The notes under the pieces: generated by a model
Databases searched by the model: none
What the model was told of the DNA's origin: nothing
What the model saw: only the letters and a program-made list of their open reading frames with translations
Translations under genes and position numbers: made by a program
Source of the DNA: an uncultured Alphaproteobacteria bacterium
Lineage (GTDB): Bacteria > Pseudomonadota > Alphaproteobacteria > Micropepsales > Micropepsaceae
Assembly: GCA_937942205.1 (NCBI GenBank)
Contig: CALDFO010000037.1
Span: 1-8,948 of the forward strand
Direction of reading: 5' to 3'
DNA length: 8,948 nt
In this document: positions 1 through 6,601 of the stretch, in pieces
Position numbering within the stretch: position 1 is the stretch's first letter
Layout: every line of letters starts with the position of its first letter

Positions 1-57
1 CGTGCGAAGGCGACCCCTTCGGGAGCCGAGCGGAAGCTGAAACCGGAGGGGGTGAAA

Positions 58-501
58 CTAAGCCGCTTTACTACCTTCAATCGTCTTGAGCTCCGGCACG
101 TTGATGACGATGCGGCGGGGCTTCTTCTCCTCCGGCACGATACGCTCCAGGTCCACATGGAGCAGACCGTTCTCCAGCCGCGCGCCCTTGACCTCGACAT
201 GCTCGGCAAGCTGGAAGCTGCGCTCGAAGGCGCGCCCGGCGATGCCCTGGTGCAGATAGGCGGCGCCGGTCCTTTCGGCCTCCTCGCGCTTGCCGCTGAT
301 GGTGAGCACGCGGTCCTTCACATCCACCGACAGGTCCTTCTCGGCGAAGCCGGCGGCCGCGACGGTGACGCGATAATTGTTCTCGTCGCTGCGCGCGATG
401 TTATAGGGCGGATAGCCCTGCTCGGACGCGGATTCCAAAAGGCCCAGCAGCCGGTCGAAGCCGACGGTGGAGCGGAAAAAGGGGGTATGGTCGATACGCA
501 T
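58..501 (-). CDS. Small heat-shock protein, Hsp20/IbpA family
   Basis: A 147-aa ATP-independent holdase that should bind unfolding proteins in the cytoplasm and keep them refoldable by DnaK/ClpB. The alpha-crystallin domain spans about residues 33-123. It carries the bacterial class-A signature YLHQGIAGRAFERSFQL near residues 82-98 and the family motif ARLENGLLHVDL at 107-118. The C-terminal tail has an I-x-I type anchor (IVI, 131-133) used for oligomer assembly. Length is typical of IbpA-like proteins (about 140-150 aa). The start at 501 is chosen because GGAGG lies 7 nt upstream (complement of 509-513) and MRIDHTPFF resembles family N-termini. The frame stays open to 618, but that part covers the promoter and leader. 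An RpoH-like promoter and a structured leader precede the gene. The product family is certain; the exact ibp/hsp name is not. Confidence 0.95.
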   Translation of the reverse strand: MRIDHTPFFRSTVGFDRLLGLLESASEQGYPPYNIARSDENNYRVTVAAAGFAEKDLSVDVKDRVLTISGKREEAERTGAAYLHQGIAGRAFERSFQLAEHVEVKGARLENGLLHVDLERIVPEEKKPRRIVINVPELKTIEGSKAA

Positions 502-505
502 GGGA

Positions 506-582
506 CAACCTCCGAATAAGCGTTGCGCGGCACCCGCCGGACCATCCGCGCGGGCCGTGAGCCGGCCCCGAATGGCGGCCGG
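506..582 (-). promoter_or_regulatory. Candidate ROSE-like RNA thermometer in the hsp20 leader
   Basis: The minus-strand leader can fold into three hairpins. Going 5' to 3' they are: (i) 582-562, CCGGCC paired with GGCCGG, plus an inner CC/GG; (ii) 551-525, GCGCGG paired with CCGCGC; (iii) 525-506, CAAC-G-CUU, loop AUUCG, GAG-GUUG. The third hairpin places most of the GGAGG ribosome-binding site (513-509) in a stem with one bulged G. That arrangement resembles ROSE thermometers of alphaproteobacterial small heat-shock genes, where a U(U/C)GCU strand pairs with the Shine-Dalgarno and has an unpaired or G-G contact. The anti-SD strand here is ACGCU, so the first base departs from that consensus. 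The fold was made by hand without energy calculation. Confidence 0.55.
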
Positions 583-591
583 ACAGGCTGG

Positions 592-619
592 AGATAGGCG
601 TGGCCGAAAGGCCTTCAAG
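592..619 (-). promoter_or_regulatory. RpoH (sigma-32) type promoter of hsp20
   Basis: Read on the minus strand, CTTGAAG (619 to 613) is followed after a 14-nt spacer by CCTATCT (598 to 592). This fits the heat-shock consensus: a CTTGAA -35 element, and a -10 close to the alphaproteobacterial form CYTATNT. Transcription would start near 585, giving a leader of about 84 nt before the hsp20 start. Location upstream of a small heat-shock gene makes the assignment plausible. The match was made by eye. Confidence 0.7.
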
Positions 620-652
620 CCCCGTCCATCCCTTTGAAATTCCTTGGCGGCC

Positions 653-680
653 CTTGAAAATCGGGCTTAAAAGCCTACCC
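653..680 (+). promoter_or_regulatory. Possible RpoH-like promoter of the alpha/beta hydrolase gene
   Basis: CTTGAAA (653-659), a 14-nt spacer, then CCTACCC (674-680) lie 25 bp upstream of the hydrolase ATG at 706. The -35 is a full match to the heat-shock consensus and the spacer equals that of the divergent hsp20 promoter. The -10 is weaker, matching CYTA but lacking the following T-N-T. If used, the leader would be only about 20 nt. By-eye call. Confidence 0.4.
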
Positions 681-705
681 ACCCCGTTTCCCGGAAAACC
701 CCTTC

Positions 706-1644
706 ATGATTCCCGCCGCATCCCTTTTCGAGCCCATGCCCCTGCAGGGAATCGGCGTACGCCTGCGGGCCGCGCGCTTCGAGGCCGACCCCAGCACGCC
801 CTATCGCGGGGTCTGCATCCTGCTCAACGGCCAGACCGAATTCATGGAAAAGTATTTCGAGGTCATCGACGAATTGCGGGGGCGGGGCTTTGCGGTGGCG
901 ACCATGGACTGGCGCGGCCAGGGCGGCAGCAGCCGCCTGCTGGCCGATGACAGCCGCAAGAGTTTCATCGGCGACTTCCGCGAATATGAGGAAGACCTGG
1001 ACACACTGATGGACTGGATCGTCACCCCCATGCTCAAGGGGCACGGCAAGCCGGTGGCGCTGGCCCATTCCATGGGCGGGCACAATCTGCTGCGCTATCT
1101 GCTGCGCCGGCCCGGCGCGATCGCGCGCGGGGTGCTGTGCGCCCCCATGATCGCCATTTCCCTGCGCGGCCAGCGCGAGTTTCTGGTGCGCGCCGTCACC
1201 TGGTTCGAAACCTGGCGCGGCAATGCCAAGGGCTGGGTCTGGGGAATGGAAGCGCGCGATCCGCATCTGGTGACATTCGCCTCGCAGATGGTCACGTCGG
1301 ACACCCAGCGGTTCGAGCGCAACCAGGTTCTGCTGCGGAACAATCCCGACCTGCGGCTGGCGGGCGCGACCTGGGGCTGGCTGGCGGCGGCGCTGCGCTC
1401 CATGGACATGCTGCGCGGCCGCGCCGCGGACATTTCCACGCCGCTGCTGGTGGTGGGCGCGGGCAAGGACCGCGTCTGCCTGACACCGGCCGCCAGGGAA
1501 TTCGCCGGCCGTCTGCCGCACGGCGCCTATATCGAGATCGCCGAGGCCGAACACGAAATCCTGATGGAGCGCAACCCTATCCGCGCCCGCTTCTGGGACG
1601 CCTTCGACGCTTTTATGCAAAAAGCCGCCGCGCCGCGGGAATGA
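706..1644 (+). CDS. Alpha/beta hydrolase, lysophospholipase (PldB-like) family
   Basis: A 312-aa serine hydrolase of the serine aminopeptidase S33 / lysophospholipase type, expected to cleave lysophospholipids or monoacylglycerol-like esters; the substrate is inferred from family only. The nucleophile elbow is AHSMGGH with Ser122, and the acid and base are likely Asp255 (GAGKDRV) and His283 (AEHEIL). An early strand-turn LLNGQTEFMEKY (39-50) with DWRGQGGS (68-75) is typical of PldB and monoglyceride lipases (HG-x-x-E... and D-x-R-G-x-G-x-S). No signal peptide is visible, so the enzyme is likely cytoplasmic or peripherally bound to the membrane. The chosen ATG has only a weak GGAAA about 10 nt upstream; Met11 is an alternative. 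It is divergent from hsp20 and convergent with the next gene. Its last codons form one arm of the downstream hairpin. Confidence 0.85.
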   Translation: MIPAASLFEPMPLQGIGVRLRAARFEADPSTPYRGVCILLNGQTEFMEKYFEVIDELRGRGFAVATMDWRGQGGSSRLLADDSRKSFIGDFREYEEDLDTLMDWIVTPMLKGHGKPVALAHSMGGHNLLRYLLRRPGAIARGVLCAPMIAISLRGQREFLVRAVTWFETWRGNAKGWVWGMEARDPHLVTFASQMVTSDTQRFERNQVLLRNNPDLRLAGATWGWLAAALRSMDMLRGRAADISTPLLVVGAGKDRVCLTPAAREFAGRLPHGAYIEIAEAEHEILMERNPIRARFWDAFDAFMQKAAAPRE

Positions 1645-1662
1645 TCCGCGGCGCGGCGCTTT
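1619..1662. terminator. GC-rich hairpin terminator between convergent genes
   Basis: A perfect 13-bp stem made only of G and C (1626-1638 with 1646-1658) encloses a 7-nt loop that contains the TGA stop of the hydrolase. On the minus strand the stem is followed by GC and then TTTTT (complement of 1619-1623), a good intrinsic terminator for the gene at 1676-2443, although it lies 17 bp beyond that stop. On the plus strand only a short CTTT follows, so termination of the hydrolase transcript is less certain. Confidence 0.7.
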
Positions 1663-1675
1663 GCCGGACTGGCGG

Positions 1676-2443
1676 TTACTGGACCGGCGCGGGCTGCTGG
1701 GTTTCGCCCGTCTGACCGGGCGCCGCCGGTGTGGTGGCGCTGGGGTCCGGCGACAGCTGCGGCGTCGGCATGTCCTGGGCCGAGGTCGCGTTGGGCGATA
1801 TCGCCGTCTGCGACGCACCATTCACGCTGGCCACCTCATTGGGTGACGGGCTGGGCGCGACGGGTGTCGGCGTTATGGCCTGCTGCTGGGCAGACTGTTC
1901 CGGCGCGGCGGCGGCAGGCGTGTCAGCCGCCGCCAGGCGGGTGGCCGCGCCATTCGATGCGGGCTGGGACGAAGTGACATCGGATGGCGTGATATCCGCC
2001 GAAGGCGTGGCGGCGGCCGCACGAACAGGCTTCTGCGGCGCGGTTTCCACCGGTGCGGCCCTATCCATCGGCGCATTGCCGACCGGATCAGGCGCATTGC
2101 CGACCGGATCAAGTGCGGCGGGCGTGGCTTCCGCCGTCTGCACCGGCGGCGGCGCCATCGCAGGCATGGGCGTGGCGGGCTGGGTATTGGCCGCCTGCAC
2201 GACCGGCTGCGGATTCTTGCCGGTGGCGGTATAGGCATAGACGCCGACACCGCCCATCATCAGCGCCACCGCCAGCGCGCCGACGATCTTGGGCGTGTGG
2301 TTCGGTTCGCGGTCTTCCGGATTGACAGTGTGGAACGTACCCAGACCGCCCGCCGATGCAGGCTCGGAAACGGGCCGGATCAGCGGGTCGCCGCCATGGG
2401 CCGGGCTGTTCTCGATGGGAGCGTTGAAATCGCGCAGGGACAT
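1676..2443 (-). CDS. Hypothetical single-pass membrane protein with Pro/Ala-rich tail
   Basis: A 255-aa protein I do not recognise. Residues 1-51 are hydrophilic. One membrane segment lies at about 52-72 (KIVGALAVALMMGGVGVYAY). The remaining ~180 residues are low-complexity, dominated by Ala, Pro, Thr, Ser, Gln and Val with very few charges, and look unstructured. Topology is probably N-in with the tail in the periplasm, a layout seen in proteins that span or reach across the periplasm. No SPOR, TonB-C or other C-terminal domain is evident. A seven-residue unit DPVGNAP is duplicated in tandem at 112-125. The start is supported by AGGAGG 4 nt upstream (complement of 2448-2453). The gene is flanked by terminator-like hairpins on both sides, so it is likely monocistronic. 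The coding call rests on the strong ribosome-binding site and clean boundaries; function is unknown. Confidence 0.75.
   Translation of the reverse strand: MSLRDFNAPIENSPAHGGDPLIRPVSEPASAGGLGTFHTVNPEDREPNHTPKIVGALAVALMMGGVGVYAYTATGKNPQPVVQAANTQPATPMPAMAPPPVQTAEATPAALDPVGNAPDPVGNAPMDRAAPVETAPQKPVRAAAATPSADITPSDVTSSQPASNGAATRLAAADTPAAAAPEQSAQQQAITPTPVAPSPSPNEVASVNGASQTAISPNATSAQDMPTPQLSPDPSATTPAAPGQTGETQQPAPVQ
2070..2111. repeat. Tandem 21-bp direct repeat, two identical copies
   Basis: Bases 2070-2090 and 2091-2111 are identical, starting GGCGCATTGCC. The unit is exactly seven codons, so the duplication adds one DPVGNAP unit to the periplasmic tail without changing frame. The lack of any difference between copies suggests a recent slippage event. 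Confidence 0.9.
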
Positions 2444-2489
2444 GGTTCCTCCTGAAGAAAGAAAACGTGTGGCTTCGGGGAGAGAAACG

Positions 2490-2515
2490 TGCCGCGCGGC
2501 ATGACGGTTTCGTCA
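2490..2515. other. Palindrome plus small hairpin in leader of 1676-2443 gene
   Basis: TGCCGCGCGGCA (2490-2501) is a perfect 12-bp palindrome. It is followed directly by a small hairpin, TGACG (2502-2506), loop GTTT, CGTCA (2511-2515). Both lie 46-72 nt upstream of the membrane-protein start, between it and the hisN terminator. They could be an operator or a structured leader. No convincing -35/-10 pair was found here. Confidence 0.35.
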
Positions 2516-2530
2516 CGGACCAACAAAGGC

Positions 2531-2556
2531 AAAATGCGGCGGCAATGTCGCCGCAT
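2531..2556 (-). terminator. Intrinsic terminator downstream of hisN
   Basis: A perfect 8-bp stem, ATGCGGCG (2534-2541) with CGCCGCAT (2549-2556), encloses a 7-nt loop, with one possible extra G-T pair inside. On the minus strand it is followed by a short T run (TTTT, complement of 2531-2534). It begins 50 bp past the hisN stop and ends the nhaA-hisN unit before the next gene's leader. Confidence 0.65.
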
Positions 2557-2605
2557 CCTGCCGTGACGGCCACCATGATGACCGAAATGCCGATATTGGC
2601 CGCGA

Positions 2606-3409
2606 TTACGCCTTGTTCAGCAGCGCCACGGCCTGGGCGTGAACACGCGCATCGCCGCAGGCCAGCACCTTGGCGCCATCGCGCCAGGGCGCGCCGGTCC
2701 AGTCGGTGACGAGACCGCCCGCGCCTTCGATCAGCGGAATCACGGCGGCGATGTCCCAGCGGTTGAGCGGCCCCTCGATCACCAGGTCGACAAAGCCCAT
2801 CGCCAGCATGGCGAAGATATAGCAGTCGCCGTGATAGCGGGTCAGTCGCGCCGCCGCCCTGACCCGCGCGAACGCCGCCTGCTGGCCCGCATCCATGTAG
2901 GTGGACGGATCGGTGGCGCACAGCACCGCTTCACCGAGATCGGCGCAGGCGCGCGCCTTCAAGGGCGTGCGGCTGTCACCCGCCAGCAGGGTGCTGCGGC
3001 CATTGACGCCCAGGAACCGCTCACCCAGCACCGGCTGATCCAGGATGCCCAGCACCGGCACGCCGTCCCGCTCCAGCGCGATCAGCGAACCCCATTCATG
3101 GCGGCCGGTGATGAAGGCGCGGGTGCCGTCCACCGGATCGAGCACCCAGCGCCAGCCGGAGGTGCCGGGCCGCGCGCCATATTCCTCGCCCAGAATGGCG
3201 TCATCCGGCCGGTCGCGCTCGATGATGGCGCGGATGGCGCGCTCGGCGCCCTGGTCGGCCTCGGTGACGGGATCGAACAGATATTGGCCGGGCTTGTGCG
3301 CCACCTCGATGCGCTGGCGGAAAAAAGGCCGGATCACCGCGCCGCTGGCATCGGCCAGCCGGTGCGCGAACTGGATCAGGCGGTCGTCAATCTTGTCATC
3401 CGTGGTCAT
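2606..3409 (-). CDS. hisN: Histidinol-phosphatase, inositol-monophosphatase family
   Basis: A 267-aa Mg2+-dependent phosphatase predicted to convert L-histidinol phosphate to L-histidinol, the penultimate intermediate of histidine synthesis. IMPase-fold metal ligands are visible: TEAD (49-52), GEE (74-76), DPVDGT (91-96) and WD (218-219). HisN is preferred over inositol monophosphatase or CysQ because the loop after DPVDGT reads RAFITG, and because YHGDCYIFAML (192-202) and LIEGAGG (226-232) match the HisN pattern. Length is normal for the family (about 255-270 aa). The start at 3409 has AGAGGA upstream. It lies 21 bp behind nhaA on the same strand and no other his gene is visible, so the pairing is not a pathway operon. 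Specificity by motif alone leaves a small chance of another sugar-phosphate substrate. Confidence 0.82.
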   Translation of the reverse strand: MTTDDKIDDRLIQFAHRLADASGAVIRPFFRQRIEVAHKPGQYLFDPVTEADQGAERAIRAIIERDRPDDAILGEEYGARPGTSGWRWVLDPVDGTRAFITGRHEWGSLIALERDGVPVLGILDQPVLGERFLGVNGRSTLLAGDSRTPLKARACADLGEAVLCATDPSTYMDAGQQAAFARVRAAARLTRYHGDCYIFAMLAMGFVDLVIEGPLNRWDIAAVIPLIEGAGGLVTDWTGAPWRDGAKVLACGDARVHAQAVALLNKA

Positions 3410-3430
3410 GCGCGATTCCTCTTGGCGGCA

Positions 3431-4543
3431 CTATAGCCGCGCGCGGGCGGCGCGGCTCAACACCAGCCAGCCCAGCAGGCCGGAGACCAGCGAACCGGCC
3501 AGCACACCCAGCTTGGCGGCGGCCTGGGCATCGGCCTCGCGGAAGGCCAGCGCCCCGATGAACAGCGAAATGGTGAAGCCGATGCCGCAGAGCAGGGATA
3601 CGCCATACAGCGCCCTCCAGCTCATGCCCGCCGGGCGGCGGGCCAGCCCCAGCGTCACGCCCAGCCAGGCCGCGCCGAACACACCGGTCTGCTTGCCCAG
3701 CACCAGCCCCGCCGCCACGCCCAGGGTGATGGGCTGGGTCAGCGTGGCCAGGGACATGCCCGCCAGGGAAACACCGGCATTGGCGAAGGCAAAGATGGGT
3801 ACGATGGCATAGGCCACCCAATCGGCCAGACCGTGCTCCAGCCTGCGGCCGGGCGCGGTGGGCATGACGAAGGCCAGGAGCACGCCCGCCAGGGTCGCAT
3901 GAATGCCCGACTTCAGCACACAGGCCCACAGCAGCAGGCCCAGCAGCAGATAGGGCCACAGCCGCGCCACCCCCAGCCGGTTCAGCGTCAGCAGCGCCGC
4001 GACCACCAGGCCGGCCAGCCCCAGGAAGGGCAGCGACAGGCCGGAGCCGTAGAACAGGGCGATGATCAGCACCGCCAGCAGGTCGTCCAGGATCGCCAGC
4101 GCGGCGAGGAAGATCTTGAGCGCGGCGGGGGCGCGCGATCCCAGCATCGCCAGCACCCCCAGGGAAAAGGCGATGTCGGTGGCGGTGGGAATGGCCCAGC
4201 CCCGCAGCGCGGCGGGATCGGCGCGGTTGACGGCGACATAGATCAGCGCGGGCACGGCCATGCCGCCCAGCGCCGCCAGTCCCGGCAGGGCGCGTTTGTC
4301 CCAGCCGGATAGTTCGCCGCCGGCGGCGAGCTCCCGCTTGATCTCCAGCCCCACCAGCAGGAAGAACAGGGTCATCAGCCCGTCATTGATCCAGTGCAGC
4401 AGGCTGAGGCCGCCGATATAAGCCCGCAGCGCGCCGTCATAGGCGGGGGCCAGCGGCGAATTGGCGATGCCGAGCGCCGCCACGGTGACGCCCAGCAGCA
4501 GAATGCCGCTGGCGGCTTCGCTCTTGAAGAATTTGTCGATCAT
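3431..4543 (-). CDS. nhaA: Na+/H+ antiporter NhaA
   Basis: A 370-aa inner-membrane electrogenic antiporter that expels Na+ (or Li+) in exchange for H+, for sodium tolerance and pH homeostasis. It aligns by eye with E. coli NhaA over its full length (388 aa there). The ion-binding pair is Asp153-Asp154 (ILDDLLAV, E. coli D163/D164), with Asp123 in [10 protein letters not shown] (D133) and Lys284 in LGKQTG (K300). The pH-related His is His215 in [10 protein letters not shown] (H225). Other family landmarks are [22 protein letters not shown] (51-72) and [11 protein letters not shown] (319-329). The start at 4543 (MIDKFFKSE) matches the family N-terminus and is preceded by TTAGGTT. The open frame continues to 4675, but that extension is translated intergenic repeat and is rejected. 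Likely first gene of a nhaA-hisN transcript. Confidence 0.96.
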   Translation of the reverse strand: MIDKFFKSEAASGILLLGVTVAALGIANSPLAPAYDGALRAYIGGLSLLHWINDGLMTLFFLLVGLEIKRELAAGGELSGWDKRALPGLAALGGMAVPALIYVAVNRADPAALRGWAIPTATDIAFSLGVLAMLGSRAPAALKIFLAALAILDDLLAVLIIALFYGSGLSLPFLGLAGLVVAALLTLNRLGVARLWPYLLLGLLLWACVLKSGIHATLAGVLLAFVMPTAPGRRLEHGLADWVAYAIVPIFAFANAGVSLAGMSLATLTQPITLGVAAGLVLGKQTGVFGAAWLGVTLGLARRPAGMSWRALYGVSLLCGIGFTISLFIGALAFREADAQAAAKLGVLAGSLVSGLLGWLVLSRAARARL

Positions 4544-4563
4544 CGCGCGTAACCTAACGGGCG

Positions 4564-4573
4564 CGCAATTGCG
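4564..4573. promoter_or_regulatory. 10-bp palindrome upstream of nhaA
   Basis: CGCAATTGCG is a perfect palindrome 20 bp upstream of the nhaA start. Flanking GCGC on both sides extends it with one extra base. It could be an operator, but no binding protein can be named and short GC-rich palindromes are common in such genomes. Confidence 0.25.
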
Positions 4574-4652
4574 GCGCGAGAGATTTTGGCCGTCCAGATT
4601 GTTGGCATCAGCATGGCGCCCGCGCGCATGGCCGCCATTGTCCAAACTCACC

Positions 4653-4752
4653 ATGGCCGGGCTTGACCCGGCCATCCAGAGCCATAGGTACGAGCCTTAT
4701 GCACTTGCCGCCCTGGATGGGCGGCTCTTTTCCCCTTGGCCGCTACGCGGCC
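4653..4752. repeat. Intergenic hairpin repeat cluster between nhaA and typA
   Basis: Three stem-loops lie in 100 bp: ATGGCCGGG/CCCGGCCAT, a perfect 9-bp stem with loop CTTGA (4653-4675); GCCGCCC/GGGCGGC, 7 bp with loop TGGAT (4707-4725); GGCCGC/GCGGCC, 6 bp with loop TAC (4738-4752). Cross-pairing is also possible: CCATCCAG (4672-4679) complements CTGGATGG (4713-4720), and AGAGCC (4678-4683) complements GGCTCT (4723-4728). From general knowledge, the first hairpin, whose translation gives MAGSSPAM or similar, is a dispersed intergenic repeat in many alphaproteobacteria. The second is followed by TCTTTT on the plus strand. On the minus strand, the typA transcript, none is followed by a T run, so any effect on typA mRNA would be 3'-end stabilisation or factor-assisted termination. 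Confidence 0.65.
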
Positions 4753-4777
4753 GGGGGCCGCCCATGGAGGATATGGG

Positions 4778-6601
4778 TTAAGCGTCCATCGCCTGCTTGG
4801 CGCGCTTGCGCAGATGCGGCAGCAGCTCGCGCTTGCGCAGGCGGATGTTCTGCGGCGTCACCTCGACCAGCTCGTCGTCCTGGATATAGGCCATCGCCTG
4901 TTCCAGGGTCATCGGCACGATGGGGGTCAGCTTCACCGCCTCGTCCTTGGAGGTGGTGCGGATGTTGGTGAGCTGCTTGGCCTTGAGCGGATTGACGTCC
5001 AGATCGTTGTCCTTGGCGTTCTGGCCGATGATCATGCCTTCATAGACCTTGGTGCCCGGCGTCACGAACAGCTTGCCGCGCTCTTCCAGGTACCAGAGGC
5101 CATAGGCCACCGCCTCGCCCTGCTCGGTGGAGATCAGCACGCCGTTGACGCGGCCGCCGACGCTGCCCTTATGCGGGGCATAGTCCAGGAACATACGGTT
5201 CATCACGCCGGTGCCGCGGGTATCGGTCAGGAACTCGCCGTGATAGCCGATCAGGCCGCGGGCGGGGGCATGAAAGACGATACGGGTCTTGCCCGCGCCG
5301 GTGGGGCGCATGTCGGTCATCTCGCCCTTGCGGTTGGAAATCTTCTCGATGACGGTGCCGGTATAGGCGTCGTCCACGTCCACCGTGACTTCCTCGATCG
5401 GCTCCAGCTTTTCGCCGTTTTCCGTCTTCATCAACACGCGCGGGCGGCTGATGGACAGCTCGAAGCCCTCGCGGCGCATGGATTCGATCAGCACGCCCAG
5501 CTGCAATTCGCCGCGTCCCGCCACCTCGAAGGCGCCTTCGCCGGTTTCCTTCACCTTGAGGGCGACGTTGCCCTCGGCCTCGCGCAGCAGGCGCTCGCGG
5601 ATCACGCGGCTCTGCACCTTGTCGCCCTCGCGGCCGGCATAGGGGCTGTCATTGACGGCCAGGGTCATGGACAGGGTCGGCGGATCGATCGGGTGCGACG
5701 GGATCGGCGCATCCACCGTCAGGTCGCACAGCGTGTCGGCCACGGTGGCGGTTTCCAGCCCGGCGATGGCGACGATGTCGCCCGCCTCGGCCCGGTCCAC
5801 CGGCACACGGGCCAGGCCGCGAAAGGCCAGCAGCTTGGTGACGCGCGCCTTTTCGATCACTTCGCCGTCGCGGTTCAGCACCTTGATGTTGCGGCCCGAG
5901 GTGACGATGCCCGACTCGATGCGGCCGGTCAGGATGCGGCCCAGGAAGTTGTCGGCCTCCAGGGTGGTGACCAGCATCTTGAAGGGCTGGTCCTCGCTGG
6001 CCAGGGCGCGCGGCTTGGGCGCGGGCACATCCTCGACGATGCGCCGGAACAGGGGCGTCAGATCCTTGCGCTCGTCTTCCAGTTCGTTGACCGCCCAGCC
6101 GTTGCGGCCCGAGGCGTAGAGGTGATGGAAGTCGAGCTGGTTGTCATTGGCTTCCAGCGCCAGGAACAGGTCGAAGATGGATTCCAGGGTTTCCTTGGGC
6201 TGGGCGTCGGAGCGGTCGATCTTGTTGATCACCACGATGGGCTTGAGGCCCAGTTTCAGGGCCTTGGACAGCACGAATTTGGTCTGGGGCATCACGCTTT
6301 CGGCCGCGTCGACCAGCAGCACCACGCCGTCCACCATGGACAGGATGCGCTCCACCTCGCCGCCGAAATCGGCATGGCCCGGAGTGTCCACGGTGTTGAT
6401 GCGCACCCCGTTCCACTCGACGCTGGTGCATTTGGCCAGGATGGTGATGCCGCGCTCGCGCTCCTGGTCGTTGGAGTCCATGACCCGCTCGGCCATCTGC
6501 TGGTTTTCCCGGACCGAGCCGGATTGCTTCAGAAGTTGGTCCACCAGTGTGGTCTTGCCATGGTCAACATGGGCAATGATGGCGATATTACGGATTTCCA
6601 T
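4778..6601 (-). CDS. typA: Translational GTPase TypA/BipA
   Basis: A 607-aa ribosome-associated GTPase of the EF-G/LepA superfamily, linked in other bacteria to 50S assembly, cold growth and stress or virulence responses; it acts in the cytoplasm on the ribosome. The G domain (about 1-200) has G1 HVDHGKTT (11-18), G2 RGITI (50-54), G3 DTPGH (72-76) and G4 NKID (126-129). A beta-barrel domain and EF-G-like domains III and V follow. The TypA hallmark PARGLIGY followed by [10 protein letters not shown] is present, and the C-terminal domain has NIRTTSKDE and a basic end. Length equals the 607 aa of E. coli BipA with the start at 6601 (MEIRNIAII). An in-frame ATG at 6688 would add 29 non-conserved residues. 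Neither start has a strong ribosome-binding site; AAAGG sits about 11 nt before 6601. Confidence 0.96.
   Translation of the reverse strand: MEIRNIAIIAHVDHGKTTLVDQLLKQSGSVRENQQMAERVMDSNDQERERGITILAKCTSVEWNGVRINTVDTPGHADFGGEVERILSMVDGVVLLVDAAESVMPQTKFVLSKALKLGLKPIVVINKIDRSDAQPKETLESIFDLFLALEANDNQLDFHHLYASGRNGWAVNELEDERKDLTPLFRRIVEDVPAPKPRALASEDQPFKMLVTTLEADNFLGRILTGRIESGIVTSGRNIKVLNRDGEVIEKARVTKLLAFRGLARVPVDRAEAGDIVAIAGLETATVADTLCDLTVDAPIPSHPIDPPTLSMTLAVNDSPYAGREGDKVQSRVIRERLLREAEGNVALKVKETGEGAFEVAGRGELQLGVLIESMRREGFELSISRPRVLMKTENGEKLEPIEEVTVDVDDAYTGTVIEKISNRKGEMTDMRPTGAGKTRIVFHAPARGLIGYHGEFLTDTRGTGVMNRMFLDYAPHKGSVGGRVNGVLISTEQGEAVAYGLWYLEERGKLFVTPGTKVYEGMIIGQNAKDNDLDVNPLKAKQLTNIRTTSKDEAVKLTPIVPMTLEQAMAYIQDDELVEVTPQNIRLRKRELLPHLRKRAKQAMDA

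Noticed and set aside
5..21. Hairpin CGAAGG/CCTTCG downstream of hsp20 as a terminator
   Set aside because: Only a 6-bp stem and no T run on the minus strand; too weak to call. Bases 1-57 otherwise show nothing.
667..1821. 384-codon minus-strand frame opposite the alpha/beta hydrolase
   Set aside because: It overlaps the hydrolase with its intact Ser/Asp/His triad, crosses the terminator hairpin, and has an Arg/Pro-rich low-quality translation.
2109..2921. 270-codon minus-strand frame spanning hisN and the membrane-protein gene
   Set aside because: It runs through the hisN terminator and the next gene's ribosome-binding site in another frame; a shadow.
4544..4675. Extended NhaA start giving 44 extra residues beginning MAGSSPAM
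   Set aside because: The extension is translated intergenic repeat and matches no NhaA N-terminus; MIDKFFKSE at 4543 fits the family.
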